DNA from: Corynebacterium sp. zg-331
GTDB lineage: Bacteria > Actinomycetota > Actinomycetes > Mycobacteriales > Mycobacteriaceae
Direction of reading: 5' to 3'
Assembly: GCF_014267345.1 (NCBI RefSeq)
Contig: NZ_JACMYD010000001.1
Coordinates: forward strand, 620,001 to 684,000
DNA: 64,000 bases
In this document: positions 52,675 through 64,000 of the stretch, in pieces
Layout: every line of letters begins with the position of its first letter
Position numbering within the stretch: the stretch's first letter is position 1
The notes under the pieces: model-generated
Databases searched by the model: none
Told to the model about the DNA's origin: nothing
The model's input: only the letters and a program-made list of their open reading frames with translations
Position numbers and translations under genes: made by a program

Positions 52675-53454
52675 CTAATCCCAGTTAGCCGCGGCCACCA
52701 CTGCCGGATCCACCTCCAGTCCGGTCCACGCCACGGTCAATTCGCCCAGTGGATCGTGCTGGTTTACCTCCACGGCCCGGGCCTTGTACAGCTCGAGCAA
52801 GGCAAGGAACCGGCCCACCACCTGCATCGAAACACCGCAATCACCGGTCAGGGCCGCGAAAGTCAGCCATCGCTGCGCACCCGCGATCCGCAGCATCTCC
52901 AGTATCCGGCCGGCCTGCTCCGGGACGGATACCGCCACCTGGTGCGCGTGATCGGTGGAGACCCCCTCGGGTGGCCTGGGCCGAAATACTCCCGCGGCGA
53001 TCCGAGCAAAGTGCTCCTTGTTCGGCAGGCTAACCGGAGGCAGCAATGCGGCGAAGGGTTCCTCTATCGCCACGGCGCGCGGGTAGCGGCGTTGCGCGGC
53101 GCGCTGCCATTGGGCCAGAAGATCGGCCACCTTTTTATAGGCGCGATACTGCAAAAGCCGAGCAAAGAGAAGGTCGCGGGCGGACAGGAGTTCCACATCC
53201 GCCTCGTCATCCACCTGTCCCCTGGGCACCAGGCGGGCCGCCTTGAGGTCGAGCAGGGTGACTGCGACCACGAGGAATTCGGTGGTTTCTTCTAGTTCCG
53301 CCCGCGCGCCCAGTGCCCTGGTATAGGCGATGAACTCGTCGGTGACCTCCGCGAGGGCCACCTCCGTCACGTTGAGTTTCTTGGAGTGAATGAGCTGGAG
53401 CAAAAGATCGAAGGGGCCCTCGAAGTTGTCCAGGGCCACGCGGAATTCGCTCAC
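52675..53454 (-). CDS. scpA: Segregation and condensation protein ScpA
   Basis: This 259-residue kleisin links the SMC heads. The N-terminal FEGPFDLLLQLIHSKKLNVTEVALAEVTDEFIAY binds the SMC neck. LVVAVTLLDLKAARLVPR follows. The C-terminal winged helix (GDCGVSMQVVGRFLALLELYKARAVEVNQ) binds the SMC cap. It overlaps parA by 4 bases. Confidence 0.95.
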   Translation of the reverse strand: MSEFRVALDNFEGPFDLLLQLIHSKKLNVTEVALAEVTDEFIAYTRALGARAELEETTEFLVVAVTLLDLKAARLVPRGQVDDEADVELLSARDLLFARLLQYRAYKKVADLLAQWQRAAQRRYPRAVAIEEPFAALLPPVSLPNKEHFARIAAGVFRPRPPEGVSTDHAHQVAVSVPEQAGRILEMLRIAGAQRWLTFAALTGDCGVSMQVVGRFLALLELYKARAVEVNQHDPLGELTVAWTGLEVDPAVVAAANWD

Positions 53455-54302
53455 ACCCGCTCGATGACCTCCTTGGCCAGATCCCGGTACTGCTCTGCCC
53501 CCTGGGAACGCGGAGCCCAGGAGATGATGGGTTCGCCCGCTACGGAGGTCTCAGGAAAGCGCACGGTGCGGGTGATCACGGAATCGAAGACCTTGTCGCC
53601 AAAGACCTCGACCACCCGGGACATGACCTCGCGCGCGTGGCTGGTGCGCCGATCAAACATGGTGACCAGGATGCCCATGATGTCTAGGTCGAAGTTGAGA
53701 CGATCGCGCACCTTTTCCACGGTGTCGGTCAGCAACGCCAAACCACGCAGCGAGAAGTATTCGCACTCCATCGGGATGATGACGCCGTGCGCGCACGCTA
53801 GCGCATTGACCGTCAGCAGGCCCAGGGACGGCTGGCAATCCAAAATAATGAAGTCGTACTCCTTCATGACCGGCCGCAGAACCCTGGCGAGGGTTTGTTC
53901 CCGCCCCACCTCATTGACCAGTTGAATCTCCGCCGCGGAGAGATCGATATTGGCCGGGACCAGATCCAATCCCGGCACGGCGGTGCGGTGCAGAGCACTG
54001 TGAATACTGGAACGATTGTCCACCAACAGGTTATAGACGGTGACGTCGAGTTCCTCGTGGGCTACCCCAAGGCCGGCGGAAAGCGCCCCCTGGGGGTCGA
54101 GATCCACGAGCAGGACCTTGCGGCCCAGTTCCGCAAGGCAGGCACCGAGGTTAATGGTCGAGGTGGTCTTGCCCACCCCACCCTTTTGGTTGCACATCGC
54201 CACGATGGTGGCGGGACCATGACTGTCCAGCGGGGCGGGTTCGGGCAAGTCGCGCAACGGCCGACCAGTCAGCCCGACGGACTCAGCAGCACCCACAGTC
54301 AT
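53451..54302 (-). CDS. ParA-family ATPase (scpAB-linked)
   Basis: This 283-residue protein has a deviant Walker A, CNQKGGVGKTTSTINLGACLAELG, then VLLVDLDPQGALSAGLG and YDFIILDCQPSLGLLTVNAL, all hallmarks of ParA/Soj. It is not the origin-proximal parA because no parB or gid genes are near; actinobacteria carry this second ParA beside scpA-scpB. A role in segregation or positioning is inferred. I use the ATG after AAGGA; a GTG two codons earlier is possible. Confidence 0.9.
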   Translation of the reverse strand: MTVGAAESVGLTGRPLRDLPEPAPLDSHGPATIVAMCNQKGGVGKTTSTINLGACLAELGRKVLLVDLDPQGALSAGLGVAHEELDVTVYNLLVDNRSSIHSALHRTAVPGLDLVPANIDLSAAEIQLVNEVGREQTLARVLRPVMKEYDFIILDCQPSLGLLTVNALACAHGVIIPMECEYFSLRGLALLTDTVEKVRDRLNFDLDIMGILVTMFDRRTSHAREVMSRVVEVFGDKVFDSVITRTVRFPETSVAGEPIISWAPRSQGAEQYRDLAKEVIERV

Positions 54303-54667
54303 ACCCACTTCCTTGGCCGAAAACTACACCCGCGTCATTTTCTGCCCTAAAGAGTACAGGCTTTACCCGGGAGATACAGAAACAAGTCTACAGACTTGAC
54401 TGGGGGCGGGACCCTACATCCAATCCTCCCCGTCCCGGCGACGAGGAATAATTGTATAGAACACCGGATCCAAGCCATCGCCTCGACTATCACAGGGAGC
54501 AATAATTTACGGAGGGATCAGAAGAAACATCTGCCCCAGGCATCCCCACCACACCCGTCCAGCGCCGGTCGCGTCAGCTCGACCATCGCATGCACCGAGA
54601 GGATGGCTTATCGATGCTGGTGGATCGGCGTTCCCGCCGATACGCAGCATCGTCCGGCGACGAAAGA
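54303..54667. other. Intergenic region upstream of parA
   Basis: This 365-base gap separates parA from xerD, both on the minus strand. It should hold the parA promoter; TACTCT on the minus strand is a -10 candidate. It contains one clear palindrome (54383-54398). A 91-codon plus-strand open frame here has no family likeness, and I consider it non-coding. Confidence 0.55.
54383..54398. promoter_or_regulatory. 16-bp palindrome upstream of parA, candidate operator
   Basis: CAAGTCT and AGACTTG form a perfect 7-bp inverted repeat around 2 bases. It lies about 80 bases before the parA start, next to a possible -35 region. The bound protein is unknown. Confidence 0.5.
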
Positions 54668-55499
54668 CTAGGCGCGAGGATGCGCTTGCCGCCAGGCAGA
54701 CCGCAAGCTATCGGCCGTGACATGGGTATAGATCTGGGTAGTGGTCACGGAGGAATGACCGAGGAGCTCCTGCACCACTCGCACGTCCGCTCCACCCTCC
54801 AGAAGGTGAGTAGCAAAGCTATGGCGCAGGGTATGCGGGGAGATATGCTTATCAATTCCCGCGGCTTCCGCGCGCGCCTTGAGCACTGCCCAGCTACTCT
54901 GCCGCGATAGCCGCCCGCCGCGCCGATTGAGAAACAGCGCAGGGCAGCGCCCGCGGAAAGTCGGTCGGCCCCGCACTAGGTACGCCTCCACCGCCCGCAG
55001 GGCAGCGCCACCCACGGGCACGATGCGTTGCTTGGACCCCTTACCGGTCAGCACCACCATCTCGTCGATGTCGCCCACGTCGAGGGCCACCACCTCGGAA
55101 ATCCGCGCGCCCGTGGCGTACAGCAACTCCACCAGGGCGCGATCCCGAAGATCCACGGGTGTCTCACTGGGGATGGAGTCAAGAAGGCGCCCCACCTCCT
55201 CGACGGTCCAAGTATCAGGTAGGTGTTGGCCCGTCACCGGCGGGGAGACCTCCCTGGCCACGTCCACGTCGAGCACCCCTTCTTCCACCCCAAAGCGGTG
55301 CAAGCCCCGGGCGACTACCAGGGCCCGCCCGGCGGAGGCCGCGGAAAGCCCTCCGCGGCGAAGATCCGCGACATAGGCCTCCACATCCATCTTGGTCACC
55401 TCGGCAAGCGGCTTGTCCAACCAATCCAGGTAGCGCTGCACGTCACGACGATAATTACTCAGCGTGTTCTGGCTCAGCCCCCGCTCCACGGCCAGGTGG

Positions 55500-55525
<26 letters not shown>
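54668..55525 (-). CDS. xerD: Tyrosine recombinase XerD
   Basis: This 285-residue recombinase resolves chromosome dimers at dif together with XerC and FtsK. The SAM-like N-terminal domain (about 1-85; [23 protein letters not shown]) precedes the catalytic domain. The residues are visible: Arg in [15 protein letters not shown], Lys in [17 protein letters not shown] (His-x-x-Arg), His in [15 protein letters not shown] and the nucleophile Tyr in that last block. The start is GTG and overlaps the NUDIX gene by 26 bases. A candidate dif lies 30 kb away. Confidence 0.93.
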
Positions 55526-57691
<2,166 letters not shown>

Positions 57692-58438
57692 TCAGTTTAA
57701 CATATCCCGGAGCCGCAATACCACGCTGACCTGCTCGGACACCCGCTCCGGCGCCGGAGCTGGTACCACCGCGTTGCCGCGGGTCTCCAGGGCCGCCGCG
57801 AAGCTTTCCAGGGTGCGTTCGGCAAAACCCTCATCCGGACCGCCGAGCACCACGATTCCCTGCGCCGGCAGGATTGTTCCGCTGGCATAGGAGAGGAACC
57901 CCGCGTCGCGCAAGGCCATAAGCAGATCGGCCCGTTCCTCCACGGTGGCCTGGGGATCCCCCGTCTCTGGGTTAAGCATGAGCGCAGACCCCAACGCCTC
58001 CCCAGCGTGGGTTCCCGGATCAAGGCTGTGCTCCGATAGCTGCGCACCGGCCGGAAGCGTGTTGGTCACGATGGTCTTGAGGCTATCCGCCCCCTCTTGA
58101 TCGAGGAAACGCCCCTCCAGGGTGATCTGCCCCGCATCGATCGCACCCGCCTGGTTAAGCCAACGGCGCACCGTGGACGCACGATCGGCCGCATCCGCCG
58201 TCGCGAAGATCAGCACGGGACGCTGATCGAGTGCGCCAGCCAGCGCGGCGGGCGCCAATCCCTCCACCACCCGATCCGAGGCATCCGCCTGGTCCGCGCT
58301 ACGTTGCGCCCGTTGCTCGGCCTGGGCTACCGCTTGTTCATCGGTGTGATCCGCGGGCGCGAGCGCGAAGGCCCCCAGGGCGGAGCCCAGGGCAACGCCG
58401 AAGCCCAGCCCAGCGATCACCAATCCTGCTTTTGCCAT
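57692..58438 (-). CDS. steB: SteB-like membrane protein (DUF3186, 'copper transporter MctB' family)
   Basis: This 248-residue protein has one N-terminal helix (GLVIAGLGFGVALGSALGAFAL), an extracytoplasmic coiled-coil-prone stretch (about 32-60; DEQAVAQAEQRAQRSADQAD) and an alpha/beta domain. Its mycobacterial relative MctB was described as limiting copper; the C. glutamicum homologue SteB, encoded next to SteA, was described as a cytokinetic-ring component. The steA neighbour favours the division role. There is no His/Met/Cys-rich copper motif. Confidence 0.85.
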   Translation of the reverse strand: MAKAGLVIAGLGFGVALGSALGAFALAPADHTDEQAVAQAEQRAQRSADQADASDRVVEGLAPAALAGALDQRPVLIFATADAADRASTVRRWLNQAGAIDAGQITLEGRFLDQEGADSLKTIVTNTLPAGAQLSEHSLDPGTHAGEALGSALMLNPETGDPQATVEERADLLMALRDAGFLSYASGTILPAQGIVVLGGPDEGFAERTLESFAAALETRGNAVVPAPAPERVSEQVSVVLRLRDMLN

Positions 58439-58441
58439 GCG

Positions 58442-59629
58442 TTACTCCTTAAACCAGCCCTGGACGGTCAGCGCCAGGTTATTCCAGGTATCGATGAGGT
58501 TATCGCTAAAGGTGCCCGTCCCTTCCCAACCAGCGATGAGTACGATTGTTGCGCAGGCCACCAGCACGCCCAGGATCGCCCACAACCAAGCGATCCCCCC
58601 GCTGGCGGGGACGATGTAAAGGCTGGCCACGGCGTCGGCATCGACGAGCTTGGTGCCCACCTTGGCCCGGGTCACCAGCGCGGCGGGGTGATGCTTCCCG
58701 GCGAACATGCCGTCCAGGCTCACCGAGGCCCCCGCGTTCACGATCAATTCGGCCCCGTGGTACTCCACCAACAGCAGGGCCAGATCCGTCGCGGAATCCG
58801 TGGCGGCGGGGAAAGTCATGGCGCCGATGCCCAGATCCTGGATTCGTTCCAGCCCCGAGGCGTGCCCATCGGCGTCGGCGGGCAGCACCACCCGAGCGCC
58901 GCTGCGCAGCGTCTCAGCGCCCACATTCACGGGGTTACCCACGATGAGATGGGGCCGGTAGCCCATCTCCACCAAGGTGTCGGCGGCACTTTCCACTCCC
59001 ACGAGGCAGGGCTCGTATTCCCGGATAAAATAGCGCAGCGACTCGATCTGTTCGCGGTGGCGCTCGCCGGGACTGACCACCAGGGTCTTGCGGTCGCGGA
59101 TCTCCTCGCCGATATCAGGAATCCCCAGCCCATCGACGAGGAGGGGAGCCTCCGAGTTGATGAACTCCACGGTATTGCCGAAGTAAGCCTCCATGCGCTC
59201 GACGAGGGATCGCTGGGCTTCGTTGAAAGCCTTATCCGCTTCCTTTTTCCCCATCACGCGCCCGTCACCCAGGTGCTTATCACCGTGGTAAATCCCCCCC
59301 TCCTCGGACACCCGCGCCTTCTTGCCGTCACGCAGCCCACCCAGCGGGCCCGCGGAATCGATCAGCGTAATGGAGGCATCGAGCAGCATGGTAGGACCGA
59401 AGTTCGGTACGGCCCCGGTGCTAAAGGCGGACTTGTTGATGACCACGGAGGGACGAAGGTCGATGAGATCCTGCGCCAGGCGGCGGGAGATATCCGCAGC
59501 GTCAATCACCGCGATGTCCCCCGGGGAGAAACGCTTGAGGCCTTTGCCCTGCGAGGTGCAATCGCGCAGCACTCCGTGGGTGCCGGGGAGATCGTCTTTG
59601 CGGGAGAACAGACTCATGCCCGCTATCAT
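58442..59629 (-). CDS. steA: SteA-like cytokinetic ring protein
   Basis: This 395-residue, mostly cytoplasmic protein has a Rossmann-like core (LVGVESAADTLVEMGYRPHLIVGNP, ARVVLPADADGHASGLERIQDLG) akin to thiamine-pyrophosphokinase catalytic domains. A C-terminal membrane helix (IAWLWAILGVLVACATIVLIAG) follows. C. glutamicum SteA localises with SteB to the division septum. The start overlaps the recN stop (ATGA) and steB begins 3 bases downstream, so expression is coupled. Confidence 0.88.
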   Translation of the reverse strand: MIAGMSLFSRKDDLPGTHGVLRDCTSQGKGLKRFSPGDIAVIDAADISRRLAQDLIDLRPSVVINKSAFSTGAVPNFGPTMLLDASITLIDSAGPLGGLRDGKKARVSEEGGIYHGDKHLGDGRVMGKKEADKAFNEAQRSLVERMEAYFGNTVEFINSEAPLLVDGLGIPDIGEEIRDRKTLVVSPGERHREQIESLRYFIREYEPCLVGVESAADTLVEMGYRPHLIVGNPVNVGAETLRSGARVVLPADADGHASGLERIQDLGIGAMTFPAATDSATDLALLLVEYHGAELIVNAGASVSLDGMFAGKHHPAALVTRAKVGTKLVDADAVASLYIVPASGGIAWLWAILGVLVACATIVLIAGWEGTGTFSDNLIDTWNNLALTVQGWFKE

Positions 59630-61323
59630 TGCGCATCAGGGCGTTCAAGTGGTGAAGGCACGCGGGAAAACTCTTGCGCCCGCTCCAATAGTTCCGCAGC
59701 GTGCGCCAGGCCTGTGGCGTCCACCAGACCGGCGAGCATACGGGCAAGCTCTTCCACCCTGCGCTGCCCCGTGAGCGTTTCCACCCCGGAGGTCACCGTA
59801 TCATCCTTGGCCACGTGCAGGTGAGTGTCGGCATAGGCCGCCACCTGTGGCAGATGCGTCACCGCAATGACCTGGTTGTGCCGCGCCAGGCGCGCCAATC
59901 GACGCCCAATCTCCATCGCTGCACGCCCGCCCACCCCCGCATCCACCTCGTCAAAAACCAGGGTGGTGCCCGGTGAAACTCCCGCCAAAACCACTTCCAG
60001 GGCCAACATCACGCGCGATAGCTCACCGCCGGAAGCGGCGGAATCGAGGGGACGGGCCGGGGCCTGCGGATTGGCGGCCAACAACAGCGAAACCTCGTCG
60101 AGCCCATGCGGGCCCGGTTCCCCGGCGCAGACATCCACGGTGAACCGGGCCTTGGGCATGGCCAACCCATGCAGCTCGCGTGAGACGCGCTCCCCCAATT
60201 CCCGCGCCGCTCGGCGGCGCACCCGGCTGATCTTTTCCCCCTCGGCGCGCACCTCGTCGTGCGCCTGACGGGTGAGCCTCTTTAATTTTTCCAGCGCCTC
60301 CGTGGAAGTATCCATGCGGGCGAGCTTGTCCCTGGCCTGGTCCCGCCAGGCAAGCACCCCTTCGATATCCGGGGCGTACTTCCGGGTGAGCGATTTGAGT
60401 TGGTATTGGCGCTGCAAGGCCGTTTCGAGAGCTTCGGGATCCGTAGGAAGCTCGGAGAGAAACGCCCCCAACTCCGCGGTAATTTCTCCCAATGCGGAGG
60501 TGATCTCGGACAATCGCTGCCCCAGTTCTTCTAGCACGGGATCCCCGGTCAGGGAGCTAGCCGCACGGCCCAACAGGGTGGAAGCGGGATCGGCCTCATC
60601 CGTCTCCCCAAAGGCTTCCGCCCCGTCGATGGCCGCCAGGGCGGCCGTCGCCCGCTCGCGCAGGCCATCGACGTCCTGCAAGCGGCGCACGAGATCCAGG
60701 ACCTCGGCTTCTTCTCCCGGCCGGGGATCCACCGCATCGATCTCGTCGAGGGCAAAAAGCAGGCGATCCGATTCCTGGGCCAGCTCGCGGCGCAATTGGG
60801 TTCGCCTACGTAGGTCGCGCTCCCGTTCCCGCCACGTTCCATAGGCGCGGCGGTAGTCGCCCAGGTCGATGTGCGCGTAGCGATCCAGCGCCTCCCGCTG
60901 CTGTTCCGGGGACCGCAGGCGCAGCTGATCGTTTTGCCCGTGGATGGTCAGCAGCCCCTGGCTAAAGGCTCCCAGCGTAGCCGCCGGCACCGCGCGCCCA
61001 CCCAGGTGCGCGCGCGAGCGGCCACTACCCGCCACCGTGCGCGAGGCGATGAACTCGCCATTTTCGTCCGGTTCTCCGCCCGCCTCCGCCGCGACGGCCG
61101 CGGCCTCTTCACTCGGCAGGAAACGCCCCTCGACTACCGCCTTGGTCGCCCCGTTACGGATCCGCGAGGCGTCCGCGCGTCCCCCCGTGAGCAGGCGCAG
61201 ACCAGTGACCACCATGGTTTTGCCCGCCCCCGTCTCCCCCGTGAGCACGGTCAAGCCGGGGCTCAGCTCCGCAGTAGCGCGAGGGATCACGCCGAGGTTT
61301 TCGATGGTGAGTTCAGCCAGCAT
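59626..61323 (-). CDS. recN: DNA repair protein RecN
   Basis: This 565-residue SMC-like ATPase acts in double-strand break repair. It begins [39 protein letters not shown] (Walker A). Long coiled-coil arms (about 150-360) follow. The C-terminal head has [16 protein letters not shown] (signature), [27 protein letters not shown] (Walker B) and [17 protein letters not shown] use the ATG preceded by AGGAAGG; it overlaps nadK by 11 bases. Confidence 0.96.
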   Translation of the reverse strand: MLAELTIENLGVIPRATAELSPGLTVLTGETGAGKTMVVTGLRLLTGGRADASRIRNGATKAVVEGRFLPSEEAAAVAAEAGGEPDENGEFIASRTVAGSGRSRAHLGGRAVPAATLGAFSQGLLTIHGQNDQLRLRSPEQQREALDRYAHIDLGDYRRAYGTWRERERDLRRRTQLRRELAQESDRLLFALDEIDAVDPRPGEEAEVLDLVRRLQDVDGLRERATAALAAIDGAEAFGETDEADPASTLLGRAASSLTGDPVLEELGQRLSEITSALGEITAELGAFLSELPTDPEALETALQRQYQLKSLTRKYAPDIEGVLAWRDQARDKLARMDTSTEALEKLKRLTRQAHDEVRAEGEKISRVRRRAARELGERVSRELHGLAMPKARFTVDVCAGEPGPHGLDEVSLLLAANPQAPARPLDSAASGGELSRVMLALEVVLAGVSPGTTLVFDEVDAGVGGRAAMEIGRRLARLARHNQVIAVTHLPQVAAYADTHLHVAKDDTVTSGVETLTGQRRVEELARMLAGLVDATGLAHAAELLERAQEFSRVPSPLERPDAQ

Positions 61324-62149
61324 GACTATCCTTCCTACCACGCCACCCCTGCACCGGAAGCTCCAGTTTGGACACCAGGCGATCCGCAAAAGGAGAATCA
61401 TCCAGGCGCACCCAGCGTACCGGCCGCGCACCGCGAGCCACCTCCACCCGGGAACCCGCCGGCATGGTCACCTCCCGGAATCCATCCATGACCACCCGCG
61501 CCGAGGACAGCGATTCCACCGCCGCGGTGGAACGGGGGCTTATCACCAATGGTTTAGTAAACAGCGCGTGGGCGTTGTTGGGTACCACGAGGATCGCGTC
61601 GAGCTCCGGCCACAGCACCGGGCCGCCGGCGGAAAAAGCATAGGCCGTCGAACCCGTAGGGGTAGAGATCAAAACCCCATCGCAACCAAAGGAACTCACC
61701 GGCCGCCCGTCTACCTCCAGGCTCGCGTCCAGCACTCCGTGCCGGTGCACGTTCTCGATACTCACCTCGTTGAGCGCCCAGCCGTGCGCTATCGGAGCCA
61801 GGGTCGACGAGAGCACCGTGGCATCGATGGTCATGCGATCCTCCACCCGGTAATCGCCATCAATCACCTTCCCCACCGCTTCTTCGAGGGATTCCGCCTC
61901 CCACTCCGCCAGAAAACCCACGTGACCCAGGTTGATCCCCAACACCGGGACGTCCGCCTCGTGAGCGAGATCCGCAGCGCGCAGAAACGTACCGTCTCCC
62001 CCGAGCACGAGCACCAGCTCCACCCCCGCGCTCACCCCGGCCCGTGGGGAACGCACCGCAATATTGCCCGCGGAAAGAAGCTCGGCGGCGCGCTGTGCAG
62101 CCTCCGCGTTATTACCCATCGGGGGAACCAACACTACCTCGCGCATCAT
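61313..62149 (-). CDS. nadK: NAD kinase
   Basis: This 278-residue enzyme phosphorylates NAD to NADP. The nucleotide motif [37 protein letters not shown] and [21 protein letters not shown] are diagnostic. The start is an ATGATG doublet overlapping the tlyA stop; AGGGAC lies just upstream. The second ATG is equally possible. Confidence 0.95.
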   Translation of the reverse strand: MMREVVLVPPMGNNAEAAQRAAELLSAGNIAVRSPRAGVSAGVELVLVLGGDGTFLRAADLAHEADVPVLGINLGHVGFLAEWEAESLEEAVGKVIDGDYRVEDRMTIDATVLSSTLAPIAHGWALNEVSIENVHRHGVLDASLEVDGRPVSSFGCDGVLISTPTGSTAYAFSAGGPVLWPELDAILVVPNNAHALFTKPLVISPRSTAAVESLSSARVVMDGFREVTMPAGSRVEVARGARPVRWVRLDDSPFADRLVSKLELPVQGWRGRKDSHAG

Positions 62150-62934
62150 TGCGGTCCCTCCGCCACGGCTTGTGCCACCATCTCCGTGACATTCCGCGCC
62201 GGGGCAGCCCCCTTGGTCAGCCACAGGAAAAATTCGACGTTGCCCTGCGGCCCCGGTAGAGGTGACGCCACCACGCCGCGCAGCCCCAGGCCCAACCGCT
62301 GCGCCTCACGGGCGACCTCCTCCGTGGCCTTGGCCCTCAAGGAGGCACTACGTACCACACCGCCGCTCCCCAGACGCTCCTTGCCGACCTCAAACTGCGG
62401 CTTGACCATGGGGAAAAGATCCCCCGTGACACATTCCGCCAGGGCCGGCAGCACCAGCCGCAGGGAGATAAAGGAAAGATCGCCCACCATCATCTCGCAG
62501 GTGCCGCCGATCTGTTCCGGGGTCAGGGAACGCACATTAGTGCGATCGTGTACTCGGACCCGGGGATCGTTTTGCAGCCGCCAGATCAGCTGGCCATACC
62601 CCACGTCCACGGCTACTACTTCGCGCGCGCCGCGGCGCAACAAGACGTCGGTAAAGCCACCGGTAGAGGCCCCTGCGTCGAGGACCTTCTTGCCTGCCGG
62701 ATCTACCCCAAAGGCGTCCAGTGCGCCGATGAGCTTGTGCGCGCCCCGGGAGGCCCACGTGTCATCCTCGCTGCTCTCGACCCTGATGGAGGATGAGTCC
62801 TCGACGACGGTGGCCGGCTTATGCGCGGGGAAACCGGCCACTACCACGCGACCAGAACGAATCATCTCCACCGCCTGCTCCCGCGAGCGCGCGATCTTGC
62901 GCCGCACCAGCTCCGCGTCCAGTCTTCTGCGCAT
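62146..62934 (-). CDS. tlyA: TlyA family rRNA 2'-O-methyltransferase
   Basis: This 262-residue protein has an N-terminal S4 domain ([32 protein letters not shown]) and an FtsJ-type methyltransferase with [20 protein letters not shown] (SAM site) and the Lys-Asp-Lys-Glu catalytic layout. Mycobacterial TlyA methylates a cytidine in 16S and 23S rRNA and thereby creates capreomycin sensitivity. The older name hemolysin A is misleading. It has 4-base or shorter overlaps with both neighbours. Confidence 0.94.
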   Translation of the reverse strand: MRRRLDAELVRRKIARSREQAVEMIRSGRVVVAGFPAHKPATVVEDSSSIRVESSEDDTWASRGAHKLIGALDAFGVDPAGKKVLDAGASTGGFTDVLLRRGAREVVAVDVGYGQLIWRLQNDPRVRVHDRTNVRSLTPEQIGGTCEMMVGDLSFISLRLVLPALAECVTGDLFPMVKPQFEVGKERLGSGGVVRSASLRAKATEEVAREAQRLGLGLRGVVASPLPGPQGNVEFFLWLTKGAAPARNVTEMVAQAVAEGPQ

Positions 62935-63068
62935 CAGCCTTCCTTTCCCTTCAGGGCATCCTGCAGGATTCCGTGGGCCCGCTCTAAAATATCCGCCTCG
63001 ACCTCAAGGGTATCCGCGGCATGCCCCAGCATCGCGGCCAGCTCCGCGCTGAGTTCCTCCGGGCTCAT
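62934..63068 (-). CDS. 44-residue conserved-position small protein
   Basis: The product is about 44 residues, acidic and helical: MSPEELSAELAAMLGHAADT followed by LEVEADILERAHGILQDALK. It is framed by ATGA overlaps on both sides, with the HAD gene upstream and tlyA downstream, which is hard to explain unless it is translated. It reads as one amphipathic helix or helical hairpin, as found in small coiled-coil partners. I do not recognise a function. Confidence 0.72.
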   Translation of the reverse strand: MSPEELSAELAAMLGHAADTLEVEADILERAHGILQDALKGKEG

Positions 63069-63976
63069 AGTCCCCTGACTTCCGAGAACGATCCCGCCCA
63101 GGCCACCGGAAGCGCCGCCAAAAGCCGCCGATAGGGATCGTCTTCCCCCTCGACCACCACGGCATCGCCCTCCCGATAGGCGCAAACACTCGCCTGCGGT
63201 CCAGGGCGCAGGAGATGGGACGAACAAGCCAAGGCGCTTACATCCCGCGCCACGTACGTGGGACGATGCTCCGGAGGGGCGGCAAGGAGTTCCTGTGCAC
63301 CCGAAACCCCGGTGAGTACATGCAGCGTGGCCATACCCGCGGCATTGCCACCGGCGATGTCCGTGTCGAGGCGATCCCCAATCACCAAGGGGTTCTCCGC
63401 ATCGGCGGCAGCCTGCTCAAACATTCGGGTCTCCGGTTTGCCGGCCGCAATCGCACGTACCCCTGTGGCTGATTCCACCGCCGCGACCATCGAACCGTTG
63501 CCCACCAAGAGGCCCCGTTCCGAGGGCAAAGAAGTATCTCGATTGGAAGCGATGTAGCGCGCGCCGCGCTGAATGGCCAGGGCAGCCTCGGACAACTGAG
63601 CCCAACCGGTCTCCGGGCTGTGCCCGTGCAGCACCACCTGGGGATCATCCTCCGCGCTATCGACGACCTGCAGCCCCATCGCCTGCGCCAGCTCCCGAAA
63701 CGAATCCGCACCAAGCACCAGCACCCGAGCTCCAGGTGCCATCTGATGGGCCAGAGTCACCGCCGCCTGTGCAGAGGTCAAGACTGTTCCCGCCGGAAGC
63801 CCCATGCCGCGCAGCTTGGACTGGACCTCCTCCGGAGCCTTGGAGGCATTATTCGTCAGGTAAATAGGGTCGAGATCGCGTAGCGCCGCCACTGCCTCCG
63901 GAATCGGGGTGTCACCGTGCCACACGGTTCCGTCCAAATCAAAAAGCAGGGCATCGTGCTCACCGGCCAGGGTCAT
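63065..63976 (-). CDS. HAD superfamily phosphatase, NagD type
   Basis: This 303-residue protein has motif I LLFDLDGTVWHGDTPIPEAV, motif II YLTNNAS, motif III Lys in GKPETRMFEQAA and motif IV VIGDRLDTDIAGGNAAGM. The large type IIa cap between II and III is that of NagD/phosphoglycolate-phosphatase-like enzymes. The exact phosphate ester is unknown. AGGAG lies 6 bases before the ATG, and the stop overlaps the 44-residue ORF. Confidence 0.92.
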   Translation of the reverse strand: MTLAGEHDALLFDLDGTVWHGDTPIPEAVAALRDLDPIYLTNNASKAPEEVQSKLRGMGLPAGTVLTSAQAAVTLAHQMAPGARVLVLGADSFRELAQAMGLQVVDSAEDDPQVVLHGHSPETGWAQLSEAALAIQRGARYIASNRDTSLPSERGLLVGNGSMVAAVESATGVRAIAAGKPETRMFEQAAADAENPLVIGDRLDTDIAGGNAAGMATLHVLTGVSGAQELLAAPPEHRPTYVARDVSALACSSHLLRPGPQASVCAYREGDAVVVEGEDDPYRRLLAALPVAWAGSFSEVRGL

Positions 63977-64000
63977 AACCGCTCCTGGGCGTCGAACAAG
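63973..64000 (-). CDS. 3' end of a further upstream gene (partial)
   Basis: The last bases of the window read, on the minus strand, LFDAQERL and a TGA that overlaps the HAD start as ATGA. This matches the coupling seen through the whole operon, so I infer the end of another coding sequence. Nothing can be said about its function. Confidence 0.4.

Noticed and set aside
54396..54671. 91-codon plus-strand frame between parA and xerD
   Set aside because: Starts within the palindrome region, runs into xerD antisense, and shows no protein pattern.
58097..59824. Plus-strand frame of about 575 codons opposite steB and steA
   Set aside because: Antisense shadow of two genes with coupled start and stop signals.
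60944..63052. Plus-strand open frame of about 700 codons opposite recN, nadK and tlyA
   Set aside because: It crosses three well-supported genes, and its Ser/Arg/Pro-rich product has no family likeness.

Overview
The window reads as chromosomal DNA of a high-GC actinobacterium, most likely a Corynebacterium. The evidence is the pupylation cluster arc-dop-pup-pafA-pafB-pafC without 20S proteasome genes between pup and pafA, the odhI-ftsR-BFN-MerR block, a SteA/SteB division pair, RbpA, an Lnt/Ppm pair, SecA2, and -10-only promoters placed directly in front of start codons. There is no phage, insertion sequence, CRISPR array or rRNA operon. Most of the window is conserved core genome, with a few decayed or accessory spots.

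Layout. 0-4 kb: the end of aspA, a C4-dicarboxylate exchanger, fhs, and a convergent RecB-like nuclease. 4-18 kb: one long plus-strand run with M18 aminopeptidase, TrmI, the Pup ligase/depupylase set, the PafBC DNA-damage regulator, TatA/TatC, a HelY-like helicase and PepQ. 17.6-24 kb: a DprE2-like SDR, a lone CobK-like reductase, FxsA, Lnt, Ppm1, RbpA, small envelope proteins and a YjbR-like protein. At 24.41-24.44 kb lies a strong candidate dif site, so this should be the replication terminus. 24.6-41 kb has mixed orientation: MHS transporter, a degenerate cyclopropane-synthase-like protein, Ndh, a TPP-riboswitch-controlled ThiD-TenA fusion, a 1-kb gene-poor stretch, a serine-type transporter, Gnd, a DEAD-box helicase, two CNNM/CBS proteins and two uncharacterised proteins. 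41-64 kb runs almost entirely on the minus strand: MerR/BFN/FtsR/OdhI, SecA2, an esterase behind a wrecked ABC exporter, Cmk-Der, RluB, ScpB, a rhodanese-like protein, ScpA, ParA, XerD, NUDIX, PyrG, SteB, SteA, RecN, NadK, TlyA, a 44-residue ORF and a HAD phosphatase. A tRNA-Pro(GGG) sits at 46.5 kb.

How it fits together. Plus-strand genes dominate left of dif and minus-strand genes dominate right of 41 kb, as expected when two forks meet. XerD, ScpA/ScpB, ParA, FtsR and SteA/SteB, all linked to chromosome segregation or division, lie within about 30 kb of dif. Many genes overlap by 4 bases (ATGA/GTGA), which implies translational coupling, most strikingly from 64 kb down to 54.7 kb. The most informative non-coding elements are dif, the TPP riboswitch, a 23-bp near-perfect palindrome before a MerR gene, and a 16-bp palindrome before parA. 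I found no wholly new multi-gene system. The least understood items are the degenerate UfaA-like protein, the rhodanese-like protein between scpA and scpB, the 44-residue ORF and the 30.5-31.5 kb stretch.
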